Shown here one piece after another: positions 16,159 to 24,249 of a stretch of 24,329 bases of DNA. Numbering within the stretch: position 1 is the first letter of the stretch; each line of letters opens with the position of its first letter. Location of the stretch: the NCBI GenBank assembly GCA_964525785.1, contig CAZGIX010000058.1, forward strand, positions 1 through 24,329. The letters run 5' to 3'. The notes under the pieces were generated by a model. That model searched no databases, had not been told where the DNA came from, and saw only the letters and a list, made by a program, of their open reading frames with translations. Source of the stretch: JAQBDA01 sp964525785 (GTDB lineage: Bacteria > Chloroflexota > Anaerolineae > Anaerolineales > UBA4823). Both the position numbers and the translations under genes were made by a program.

Positions 16159-17673
16159 CTAGCGGTGCAGCCGCTCCCAGCGGCTGAGCCACTTCCAGTT
16201 GCTGGTATCGCGCTCACCCCGGCTGATGAATTGAGCGGCGAGTTTGGTCTGGCGGTGCGCTGCCAGGGTAGCGAGGATGGCGGCGATGGGCGAACGGTCG
16301 ACCTTGCCCTCCTCGGCGGCCTCCATGGAGAAGCGCTCCTCGACAAAGCGCGTATCGTACTGCCCGCCCATAAAGCGGTGCGAATCCATCAGGGTCTGGT
16401 GGAAGGGGATATTGGTGTGCACGCCCACGATCTTATATTCCTCCAGCGTACGGCGCATGCGCATGATAGCCTCGGCGCGCGTCTCGCCCCACACGATCAG
16501 CTTCGAGATCAGCGAGTCGTAGTAGGGAGAGATCTCGAACCCCGGGTAGACGCCGGTATCCACGCGCACGCCGGGGCCGGTGGCGACTAGGATGTGCGTG
16601 ATGCGCCCGGTGGAGGGCATGAAATTGTTGTATGGATCTTCGGCGTTGATGCGGCACTCGATTGCCCAGCCGTTCATGTGCAGGTCAGCCTGGGAATAGC
16701 GCATCTGCCGGCCGCGGGCGATGCGGATTTGCTCTTTGACAATATCCACGCCGGTCACCATCTCGGTGACGGGGTGCTCCACCTGCAAACGGGTGTTCAT
16801 CTCCAGGAAAAAGAAGTTCTTGTCCTTATCCACCAGGAATTCGATCGTACCGGCGTTGACATATCCAACAGCCTGGGCAGCCCGCACTGCTACAGCCCCC
16901 ATGCGCTGGCGCAGCTCATCGTCATCGCCGATGAAGGGGGAGGGCGATTCTTCCAGCAGCTTCTGGTGGCGGCGCTGCAGGGAGCACTCCCGCTCGCCCA
17001 GGTGTATTACGTTGCCGTGGTTGTCCGCCAGGATCTGGATCTCGATATGGCGGGCACCCTCCAGCAGCTTCTCCAGGTAGACGTTGCCATCTCCGAAAGA
17101 AGCTTCAGCCTCCCGGCGGGCAGCCTGCAGGAGGGACGGCATCTCTTCGATAGACCGCACCTCGCGCATACCCTTGCCGCCGCCGCCCGCGGTAGCCTTT
17201 ACCAGCAGGGGAAAGCCGATTCCCGGAGCCAGGGCGAGCAGCTCGCTGTCGCTGAGCGATCCCTCGCCCTCCGTGCCCGGTACTACCGGCACGCCCGCAC
17301 GCGTAACGGTGCTGCGCGCAATCGCTTTATCACCCATCGCGGCAATGGCGGACGGCTTGGGACCGATAAAAGCCAGGCTAGCATCCACGCAGGCCTGGGC
17401 AAAATCCGCCCGCTCAGCCAGAAAGCCGTAGCCGGGATGGATGCCGCCGGCCCCGCTCTTGAGGGCGATCTCGATAATGCGGTCGCCGCGCAGGTAAGAG
17501 TCGCGCGACGGCGCTGGACCCAGCAGGTAGGCCTCGTCCGCGTAGCGCACGTGCAGCGCCTGGCGGTCGGCATCGGAGAAGACCGCCACGGTCTGCATGC
17601 CCAGCTCGCGGCAGGCGCGCAGGATGCGCACGGCGATCTCACCGCGGTTAGCGATCAATACCTTATTGAACAT
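16159..17673 (-). CDS. accC: Biotin carboxylase subunit of acyl-CoA carboxylase
   Basis: The 504-residue protein carboxylates biotin using ATP and bicarbonate. It shows the N-terminal domain (FNKVLIANRGEIAVRILRAC), GIHPGYGFLAE, the ATP-grasp loop KATAGGGGKGMR (159-170), ECSLQRRHQKLLEESPSP (229-246) and the catalytic EMNTRLQVEHPVTE (291-304). A C-terminal lid follows, plus about 50 extra residues typical of AccA3/PccA-type subunits. The start at 17673 is set by homology to MFNKVLIANRGE and an AGGAG box. In-frame codons further upstream lie antiphase in the alpha/beta hydrolase gene and are not real. It overlaps that gene by 11 nt, so the two are translationally coupled. Confidence 0.96.
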   Translation of the reverse strand: MFNKVLIANRGEIAVRILRACRELGMQTVAVFSDADRQALHVRYADEAYLLGPAPSRDSYLRGDRIIEIALKSGAGGIHPGYGFLAERADFAQACVDASLAFIGPKPSAIAAMGDKAIARSTVTRAGVPVVPGTEGEGSLSDSELLALAPGIGFPLLVKATAGGGGKGMREVRSIEEMPSLLQAARREAEASFGDGNVYLEKLLEGARHIEIQILADNHGNVIHLGERECSLQRRHQKLLEESPSPFIGDDDELRQRMGAVAVRAAQAVGYVNAGTIEFLVDKDKNFFFLEMNTRLQVEHPVTEMVTGVDIVKEQIRIARGRQMRYSQADLHMNGWAIECRINAEDPYNNFMPSTGRITHILVATGPGVRVDTGVYPGFEISPYYDSLISKLIVWGETRAEAIMRMRRTLEEYKIVGVHTNIPFHQTLMDSHRFMGGQYDTRFVEERFSMEAAEEGKVDRSPIAAILATLAAHRQTKLAAQFISRGERDTSNWKWLSRWERLHR

Positions 17674-18469
17674 CGGTAAGCTCCTGTCTGACCACCTGCC
17701 CGAGAAATCCCAGCAGCCGCCGGTTGACTTCACGCGCCCGCTCGCGCTGGAGCATGTGGCCCGCGCCGGGAACCAGGTGCAGCTCTGCGCCAGGAATGGC
17801 GCTGGCGATATCCACAACGTGCTGCGGCGGGGCGTGCTCATCTTCGTCACCCTGCATGACCAGGGTAGGGCAGCGAATTCGCCCCAGATCGGGACGCATA
17901 TCCCAGTCCCGGTTGGCCTCTTTATACCATCCGTTGTACCAGGCCATGAACATGGTTTCAGTCTGTCCGCCGTGCCGCCGCTGCAGCTTGCTCCGGAAGC
18001 TGGCATCTTCCCGGTACTGCTGGAGGACATAGGGCATGCCGGCGGTCACATACTCGTCTACGTAGGCGTGCGCTGCCAGGATCACCAGGCAAGTCACCCG
18101 CTCCGGGTGGCGGGCGGCGAAATACAGGGCGATCGTGCCGCCATCGCTGTGCCCCACCAGAGCCGCCTGCCAGATCTGCATCTGGTCCAGGATCGTCAGC
18201 AGATCGGCCTGGTCCTCCTCGAAATAGGGCATCGAGAGCTGGGAGCGCGGCGCTGAGCGCCCATATCCCCACCGGTCGTAGGCGAGGGTGCGGTAGCCTG
18301 CCCGGGTGAGAGCGGGGAATTGGGATCTCCAGGCGTGTGTCGATCCCAAGCCGTGATGCAGCAGCACCACTACCGGCTGCGCCAGCGATGGTACTGCTGG
18401 CGCACCCAGCAGCCCACGCTCATCAATGTAGAGTTGGTGACCGTTGACCGTCAGGAATCTCGAAGACAT
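17663..18469 (-). CDS. Alpha/beta hydrolase embedded in the carboxylase operon
   Basis: The 268-residue protein has the alpha/beta hydrolase fold. The oxyanion segment is VVVLLHHGLGST, the nucleophile elbow LVGHSDGGT holds the catalytic Ser, the acid is in VMQGDEDEHAPP and the His is in VPGAGHML. A helical cap lies around residues 140-200. No signal peptide is seen, so it is probably cytoplasmic. Substrate is unknown. Position between the carboxyltransferase and biotin carboxylase genes, with an 11-nt overlap into the latter, suggests an acyl-ester or acyl-CoA-related role (inference). A GAGG box precedes the ATG. Confidence 0.9.
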   Translation of the reverse strand: MSSRFLTVNGHQLYIDERGLLGAPAVPSLAQPVVVLLHHGLGSTHAWRSQFPALTRAGYRTLAYDRWGYGRSAPRSQLSMPYFEEDQADLLTILDQMQIWQAALVGHSDGGTIALYFAARHPERVTCLVILAAHAYVDEYVTAGMPYVLQQYREDASFRSKLQRRHGGQTETMFMAWYNGWYKEANRDWDMRPDLGRIRCPTLVMQGDEDEHAPPQHVVDIASAIPGAELHLVPGAGHMLQRERAREVNRRLLGFLGQVVRQELTDVQ

Positions 18470-18508
18470 CGCTATCCTCGGCTGGCAGCCTGGGGCTCTC
18501 TCATCGGT

Positions 18509-20059
18509 TTATAACGGGATACAGCCATGTTTCTTCGGCGGGTTGGCATCGCGCTTATTGGAGAGCATCTCCAGGGCATTGATCAGGCGCATGCGCGTCT
18601 CGCGCGGCTCGATGATATCGTCGATATAGCCGCGCGAGGCCGCCACGTAGGGATTGGCAAATTTCTCGCGGTAGTCGTTCACCAGCTCGCTCTTTTTCTG
18701 CGCCGTATCTTCCGCCTGGGCCAGATCTTTGCGGAAGATGATGTTCACGGCGCCATCCGGCCCCATCACGGCGATTTCAGCCGTGGGCCAGGCCAGGTTG
18801 ACGTCGCCGCGGATGTGCTTGCTGCTCATCACGTCGTAAGCGCCGCCTTATGCCTTGCGGGTCACCACGGTCAGCTTGGGGACAGTGGCCTCGCAGAAGG
18901 CGTACAGCAGCTTGGCGCCGGAGCGGATGATGCCGCCGTGCTCCTGACCCGTGCCAGGCAAGAAGCCGGGCACATCCACGAAGGTCAGCAGCGGGATATT
19001 AAAAGCATCGCAGAAACGCACAAAACGGGCCGCCTTCTCCGAGGAGTTGATATCCAACACACCCGCCAACACCGCGGGCTGGTTGGCGACAATGCCAATG
19101 CTGTGGCCCCCCAGGCGTGCAAAACCCACCACCATATTGGCGGCGTAGTTTTCGTGGATCTCGAGAAATTCGTTGTCGTCCACAATCAGGTGGATGGCAT
19201 CTTTGATGTCATACGGCTTGCCGGGATCATCGGGGACGAGCGTATCCAGGGCTTCCTCCATGCGCAGCGGATCATCGCTGTTGGGGACATAAGGCGCGTC
19301 GTCCATGTTGTTCTGCGGTATGTAAGAGAGCAGCTTGCGGATCAGGTACAGGGCATCGGGCTCGCTGTCCACTGCCATGTGACAGACCCCGGAGACTTCC
19401 GAGTGCACGGCTGCTCCGCCCAGCTCTTCGAAAGTCACCTCTTCATGGGTGACGGTCTTGACCACCTCCGGACCGGTGACGAACATGTAGGACGAGTTGC
19501 GCACCATGATGATGAAATCGGTCAAGGCGGGAGAGTAGACCGCCCCACCGGCGCAGGGTCCCATGATGACGCTGATCTGGGGGATCACCCCCGAAGCCAG
19601 GGTGTTGCGCAGGAAGATATCGGCATAACCGCCCAGCGAGACCACCCCCTCCTGGATGCGGGCGCCGCCTGAATCATTCAGCCCGATCACCGGCGCGCCG
19701 TTCTTCATCGCCATATCCATGATCTTGCAGATCTTCTCGGCGTGCACTTCGCCCAGGCTGCCGCCAAAGACGGTGAAGTCCTGGGAGAAGATATATACCA
19801 GCCGCCCGTCGATGGCACCCCAGCCGGTGACGACGCTGTCGCCAGTGTATACCTGCTTATCGAGGCCAAAATCGGTGGTGCGGTGGCTGACGAAGGCGTC
19901 GATCTCACGGAAAGAGCCCTTGTCCATCACCAGGTCGATCCGCTCACGGGCCGTCAGGCGACCGCGCTGGTGCTGAGCTTCAATTCGCTCGGCGCCGCCG
20001 CCCAGGCGTCCTTCTGCCTTTATCCTGCGCAGTTCTTCGATCTTCGGATTAACGGTCAT
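18509..20059 (-). pseudogene. Acyl-CoA carboxylase carboxyltransferase (PccB/MmdA type) with one in-frame TAA
   Basis: The frame covers 516 codons, the normal length of the family, which moves the carboxyl group from biotin to acetyl-, propionyl- or another acyl-CoA. Visible parts include the N-terminal GRLTARERIDLVMDKGSF, GLNDSGGARIQEGV (crotonase-like oxyanion loop), IMGPCAGGAVYSPAL, DVPGFLPGTGQE, and the C-terminal DVMSSKHIRGDVNLAWPTAE ending KKHGCIPL. Codon 404 (18848-18850) is TAA, where the conserved RKAYGGAYD motif has Tyr. The same frame then continues intact for 112 codons. Cut there, the protein would lack part of the C-terminal acyl-CoA-side domain. No other damage is seen, so the choices are a recent nonsense mutation, a base-call or assembly error, or read-through. 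The start at 20059 is set by a GGAG box 6 nt upstream; it overlaps the membrane-protein gene by 11 nt. Confidence 0.88.
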
Positions 20060-20495
20060 GCACATCTCCAAAGAAGGTTTTCGCTCTATGGTTATATAGA
20101 ATCCATCCCACAATGACCAGCAGGAACAGGTTGGTCAGAGCCGAAAAAAGCCAATTATAACCTGCCTTACCGACGGCGAGAAGCAGACGATCCAGCCAGT
20201 AATAGAGGGAGAAAGCCAGGCAGGCTGCAATAGCCGCCCGCGGCGCCCAACGGCACCCCAGCCACAAGGCCCACGCCACGACCAGCCCCACCACCAGCCA
20301 TACCAGGCCGCTGAGTGCCAGGTACAGCGGCGATACCGTGAGCAGGCCAGCCAGAAAGTCCCACTGCTGAAGCGCATGCGTAAAGCGGATCAGGTGAATG
20401 CCTGCAAAAGATAACACCCCAAGTGTTAAAAGCGTTACGCTGAAAGGGCGCGATCGGCGAACCGTAGGGGGCGATTTACGCTCCTCAGATGCCAT
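20049..20495 (-). CDS. Small integral membrane protein, four predicted helices
   Basis: The 148-residue protein has a basic N-terminus (ERKSPPTVRRSRPFS) and four hydrophobic segments, at about 18-42, 51-80, 84-109 and 112-135. It ends in a short polar tail. I do not recognise a named family. No clear SD box precedes the ATG, so translation may depend on the upstream dehydrogenase gene 29 nt away. Its last codons overlap the start of the carboxyltransferase by 11 nt, tying it to the carboxylase operon. A membrane anchor or accessory for the carboxylase is possible but speculative. Confidence 0.75.
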   Translation of the reverse strand: MASEERKSPPTVRRSRPFSVTLLTLGVLSFAGIHLIRFTHALQQWDFLAGLLTVSPLYLALSGLVWLVVGLVVAWALWLGCRWAPRAAIAACLAFSLYYWLDRLLLAVGKAGYNWLFSALTNLFLLVIVGWILYNHRAKTFFGDVHDR

Positions 20496-20524
20496 GTGTC
20501 AAGCGACCGATCTCAACCCAAACA

Positions 20525-21559
20525 CTAAGGCTGGATATCCAAAACGATCTTGCCGCGCTGCTCGCCCCTCTGCAAGCGCTCCTGGGCCAGGGCCGCCTGC
20601 GCCAGTGGGAAAACCCGGTCCACGATCGGCCTGAGCTTGCCGGCAAAGATCAGCTCCATCACGGCGGCGAAATCCTGGCGTGTGCCCATGGTCGATCCGA
20701 TCAGGGACAGGTGTTTGCCGAACACGAAGCGGTTGTCAATCTCGAACTTCGGTCCGCCGGTGTTGCCCACGGTCAGGATGCGCCCACCCTTGCAGGCCGC
20801 CCGGAAGCTGAGCGGGAAAGTAGTGCCGACGTTATCAACCACCACATCGACCCCGCGCCTGCCGGTGAGCTGGTAGACCGCCTTCGACCAATTCTCCTCC
20901 TTTGAGCGGTCGATCAGGTAATCCGCTCCTAGCGATGCGGCCAATTCCAGCTTTTCCGGGCTGGATCCGACGGCGTATACCGTGGCGCCTGCCAGCTTTG
21001 CGATCTGGATGCTGGCGGTAGTGACCCCACCGGAAGCACCCACCACCAGCACGCTCTCCCCGGGGCGCAGGTCGGCGCGGGTGACCAGCGAATGCCAGGC
21101 GGTATGGAAAGCCAGGGCAGCCGCAGCCGCCTGCCCGGCATCGAAACCCTCCGGCATCGGGTAAGCGTTCCGGGCGGGTATGACCACGTACTCGGCGTAG
21201 GTGCCGCGGCGGGTCTCACCCAGCAGCTCCCACTTCACACAGCGGTTGTCCTGCCCGGCGATGCAGAATTCGCACTCCCCGCAGCTCAGGTTGGAGTTGA
21301 TCACCACGCGCCGCCCCACGGACATTCCGCTCACCCCCTCTCCCAGCGCGGCGATCTCGCCTGCTCCGTCGGCGCCGGTGATGTGCGGGTAAGCCACTTT
21401 GAGGCCGGGCCAGCCCTCCCGCACCCACAGGTCCAGGCGGTTGAGGGCTGCAGCTTCCAAGCGCACCAACACCTCCCCTGGTCCGGGCCCGGGAGTGGGA
21501 AAATCTGCATATTCCAGGACTTCTGGACCACCATGATGGTGGATGAGGATGGCTTTCAT
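20525..21559 (-). CDS. Zinc-type medium-chain dehydrogenase/reductase (quinone oxidoreductase-like)
   Basis: The 344-residue protein is a full MDR enzyme. A GroES-like domain (about 1-130) holds a structural-zinc set Cys93, Cys96, Cys99 and Cys107. The Rossmann domain has LVVGASGGVTTASIQIAKLAG (starting near 171) for NAD(P)H. The residue usually serving as first catalytic-zinc ligand is Asn40 (AAALNRLDLW), so classical zinc alcohol dehydrogenase chemistry is unlikely. An enoyl-thioester reductase or quinone-reductase-like role fits better. It is the first gene of the carboxylase run and has a strong promoter. The substrate may be an enoyl-CoA, given its neighbours (inference). Confidence 0.9.
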   Translation of the reverse strand: MKAILIHHHGGPEVLEYADFPTPGPGPGEVLVRLEAAALNRLDLWVREGWPGLKVAYPHITGADGAGEIAALGEGVSGMSVGRRVVINSNLSCGECEFCIAGQDNRCVKWELLGETRRGTYAEYVVIPARNAYPMPEGFDAGQAAAAALAFHTAWHSLVTRADLRPGESVLVVGASGGVTTASIQIAKLAGATVYAVGSSPEKLELAASLGADYLIDRSKEENWSKAVYQLTGRRGVDVVVDNVGTTFPLSFRAACKGGRILTVGNTGGPKFEIDNRFVFGKHLSLIGSTMGTRQDFAAVMELIFAGKLRPIVDRVFPLAQAALAQERLQRGEQRGKIVLDIQP

Positions 21560-21597
21560 GTGTCAGGTCTCCCTCGTCGGTGGATGCACTCCGCTCA

Positions 21598-21626
21598 TAT
21601 ATACACCCGATCTGCCGGCAGGTCAA
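21598..21626 (-). promoter_or_regulatory. Promoter of the dehydrogenase/carboxylase run
   Basis: On the minus strand, TTGACC (21621-21626), a 17-nt spacer and TATATA (21598-21603). The start would fall about 30 nt before the dehydrogenase ATG. No other promoter of this quality was seen before the PhoD-like gene, so it may drive an 8.6-kb transcript. Confidence 0.75.
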
Positions 21627-21678
21627 TCCAAGGGGCCTAACCTTCGGACGAAAGTTCGTACATCTTTAGTAAATGACC

Positions 21679-21763
21679 GTCATTGCGAGCCGCAAGTGTT
21701 CTTCTTGCGGCGTGGCAATCTCCGACATTGAGCGATTGCTTCGCAAAAACCGCTCGCAATGAC
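21679..21763. repeat. MITE/REP-like element with 12-bp terminal inverted repeats
   Basis: The ends are exact inverted copies: GTCATTGCGAGC (21679-21690) and GCTCGCAATGAC (21752-21763). Inside are a CCGCAAG/CTTGCGG hairpin (21690-21696/21704-21710) and GCAATC/GATTGC (21715-21720/21734-21739). The 85-bp unit has no coding capacity. It is two half-elements facing each other; a single diverged half is at 9331-9369. Outer TTCGGAC/GTCCGAA (21643-21649/21780-21786) also pair across it. It sits between two same-direction genes and may act as a terminator or insulating fold. Confidence 0.8.
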
Positions 21764-21843
21764 CGCCTGGAAAGACATTGTCCGAACTATTGTCTCAACA
21801 TCAGAAGGGGCAGCAGTATTATTCAAATATGAATGCAGGAGGT

Positions 21844-24243
21844 TTACGGCGCGTGCAGCGTGATCTCCCAGACATGCACGTGGGCAGGTTCGTCCTGGTT
21901 CATGTCCAGCACTTCGATGCGCAAGGATTGGACCTGGAACGCGGCGCCGAAATCCAGGCGCGTCCCCGGTTCATCCACCGAGCCGCGGAACAGTTTGGTG
22001 AACTCGGCGGGCGGAGTGCCCTGCGTGGATGTCGCCAGGGCGGAGATCTGGGTGTTGGCGCTGCCGATGAGAATCGAAAAACCGTTGATCTCGCGCGGGG
22101 CAGGGAAATCCAGCTCGATCACCAGGGGGTTGGCCTCCAGCGTGCGCAGCATGCTGTATGGGTCGCCGTCGAAGAGCAGGTTGATGGAGCCGATGTCCAG
22201 CACCGGGTAGCGCACACGCACATCCTGCCCGCCGATCTGCACGGTTTCCTCCTGGAGCTGGCGGCGCTGGGCCTGCTCGGCGGCGAAGATCTGGTCGATA
22301 TCGTCCACGTAGCGCAGGCGCACGAAGTGAAATCCGGGCGTGCCATCTGGGTAGGGCAAGGTGCGCTCCAGGCGGATATCGGTGAACTTGCCGCTCTCGG
22401 CTATTTGGGCGTATTCATCCGGGGTGGTTATAAACAATGTATGCTCGTCCAGGGACATGCGGCGGTCCATGTGCCCCTGGATGCTGCCGATCTCGACCGG
22501 CAGCGGATCGCCCAGGAAGAAGCGCGCCAGCACGTCGGTGCCGTTGGCCCAGGTGGGCGAGAAGATGATGCGCATCTCGGGCTGCTGCTCAAGCAGCCTC
22601 TGCACTTCGCCGAAGGCCTGCACGGCGCCGTACTGCATCCCGCCCAGACCGTAGTCGCGGTACCAGGTCGGCCCGTTGCGCAGGGCGTCGGTCAGCATGC
22701 CGATATTGGCCCCCAGCAGGATGGCAAACAACCCCAAAGATAATACCGGCTGCGGCAGCTTCCAACGCTCCAGCCAGGCTGGGACCGATTCCACCCGCCA
22801 CTCGCGCAGCCGGTCCGCCGGGCGCTCCAGCCAGTCCATGACCCAGGCGATGCCCAGGGCGGTGAGCAGCGAAGCAGGGATGACCATTACCAGCACACGC
22901 GTGATGCCGATGCCCACCAGGGCGCTACCCAGCGGTCCGACCAACAAGCTGACCAGCAGCAGGCGGTACTGCGGCTGGCGCAGGCCGCGCAGGGTCAGGA
23001 TCAGCCCGGTGACCGCAAACGGCAGGGTCAGGCGCAGCAGGTGCCCGTAGCCCTTCATCAGGTGGCGCGGCAGGTCACGCTGGTTGGGGATGAACCAGTA
23101 GCTCGGGCTGAGACCGTAGAGATACTCGGACGTAAAGCGCGAGAGCTTCTCCCCCAACGGGAGCGGCTGCAGCCAGTAAGAGTTCAGCAGGCGCAGGTGA
23201 TCCAGGGCTGCCTCGGGGTGCTCGACCCGGAAGCGCAGGTAAGGCACCGTCAGCAGCAGACCCAGCAGCAGGCCGCGCAGCACGTAGCGCCGGTTACGCC
23301 AGTGGTGGGGGGCATCCAACACCAGCAGCAGCAGCCCGGTCGCCGCCACCACCACCTGTCCCGGGCTGTAGGCGTAAAATGCCAGGGCGGCCAGGATCAA
23401 GGTGGGATACAGCCAGCGCGGCGAGCGCAGCCGGTAGCCCAGGTAGGCGTACAGCATGCCGGCATACAGCGAGACGAAGACAGCCGTCTCGAAGGCGGTG
23501 CGCGAGTGCAGGAACCAGGCCGGGGCGATGGAAAGCAGCAGCGTGCCGCACCACCAGTAGGAGATGCGGAAATAATCGCGCAGCATCAGCCCGACCGAGA
23601 GCGCCGCCAGCAGCGAGACAAGCACCGATACCAGGCGGGTGAGGAAGGCTGACTTGCCGAAGAGCAGGTAGGGCAGCAGCTGCAGATAGACGCTGGTGCC
23701 CAGGTTGTAGTAGTTACCGTTCTTGAAGAAGGTGGGCAGTACGTCGCCATCCCCGCTGTGGAAGTTATCCCGCACCAGGTCAGCCGCCAGCATGGTCTGC
23801 ACGGCTTCATCGGTGAAGAAATAGATCGGGAAGCGGGTCAGGCCGATGACGCGCACGGAGAAATATACCAGTACAGCCAGTCCAAAAAGGGCCACCGGCA
23901 GCCATATGGCTGCCCTGCGCCAGGCGGCCCGCCAGCGCGGCTGTGCGGTTACTGTCGGGGCTGCAGCCTGGACAGACAGCACAGGTGTTTCCCGCTCGAC
24001 GGTCACCTGCCCGATCTCCGGCGAGCCGGTCACCTCGCCCATTGGATCGATGGTGACCACACCCACGGGCGTGGCATCCATCTCGCCGGCGCCGTCGACT
24101 GTTTCGATGGTGATGCGGATGTGCTCCCCGGAGGGCAGATCGAAGGTCAGGCGCACGCGCTCCCCGGCGCCGGGTGGTCTTTCAGGTTCCCCATCTGGCA
24201 GTGGAGAGTCAGCGTCAACCGGCTGCGGCTCATTCAGGCTCAT
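21844..24243 (-). CDS. GT-C glycosyltransferase (GT39/ArnT-PMT-like) with extra N- and C-terminal domains
   Basis: The 799-residue membrane enzyme probably transfers a sugar from a polyprenyl-phosphate donor on the outer face of the membrane. Residues 1-108 are an acidic, proline-rich soluble part with a beta-rich stretch (VRLTFDLPSGEHIRITIE). Many hydrophobic helices span about 111-520. After the first helix comes YFFTDEAVQ with Asp145/Glu146, where PMT/ArnT enzymes carry their catalytic acid. After the last helix is a soluble part (about 525-799): first an alpha/beta segment with IIFSPTWANGTD, then about 678-799 a predicted beta-sandwich resembling F5/8-type carbohydrate-binding modules (LLFDGDPYSMLRTLEANP, then IELDFPAPREINGF). 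It starts 6 nt after an acyl-CoA dehydrogenase stop. The acceptor is unknown. Confidence 0.85.
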   Translation of the reverse strand: MSLNEPQPVDADSPLPDGEPERPPGAGERVRLTFDLPSGEHIRITIETVDGAGEMDATPVGVVTIDPMGEVTGSPEIGQVTVERETPVLSVQAAAPTVTAQPRWRAAWRRAAIWLPVALFGLAVLVYFSVRVIGLTRFPIYFFTDEAVQTMLAADLVRDNFHSGDGDVLPTFFKNGNYYNLGTSVYLQLLPYLLFGKSAFLTRLVSVLVSLLAALSVGLMLRDYFRISYWWCGTLLLSIAPAWFLHSRTAFETAVFVSLYAGMLYAYLGYRLRSPRWLYPTLILAALAFYAYSPGQVVVAATGLLLLVLDAPHHWRNRRYVLRGLLLGLLLTVPYLRFRVEHPEAALDHLRLLNSYWLQPLPLGEKLSRFTSEYLYGLSPSYWFIPNQRDLPRHLMKGYGHLLRLTLPFAVTGLILTLRGLRQPQYRLLLVSLLVGPLGSALVGIGITRVLVMVIPASLLTALGIAWVMDWLERPADRLREWRVESVPAWLERWKLPQPVLSLGLFAILLGANIGMLTDALRNGPTWYRDYGLGGMQYGAVQAFGEVQRLLEQQPEMRIIFSPTWANGTDVLARFFLGDPLPVEIGSIQGHMDRRMSLDEHTLFITTPDEYAQIAESGKFTDIRLERTLPYPDGTPGFHFVRLRYVDDIDQIFAAEQAQRRQLQEETVQIGGQDVRVRYPVLDIGSINLLFDGDPYSMLRTLEANPLVIELDFPAPREINGFSILIGSANTQISALATSTQGTPPAEFTKLFRGSVDEPGTRLDFGAAFQVQSLRIEVLDMNQDEPAHVHVWEITLHAP

Positions 24244-24249
24244 GTACTC

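Noticed and set aside
16125..16346. N-terminal extension of the biotin carrier protein by 74 codons
   Set aside because: It overlaps the biotin carboxylase gene in another frame and is low-complexity; a ribosome site supports 16124.
17674..18030. N-terminal extension of the biotin carboxylase by 119 codons
   Set aside because: The extension lies out of phase within the alpha/beta hydrolase gene, and family homology plus an AGGAG box start at 17673.
18848..18850. Recoding of the carboxyltransferase stop as selenocysteine or pyrrolysine
   Set aside because: The codon is TAA, not TGA or TAG, and relatives have Tyr there; no SECIS-like fold was evident directly downstream.
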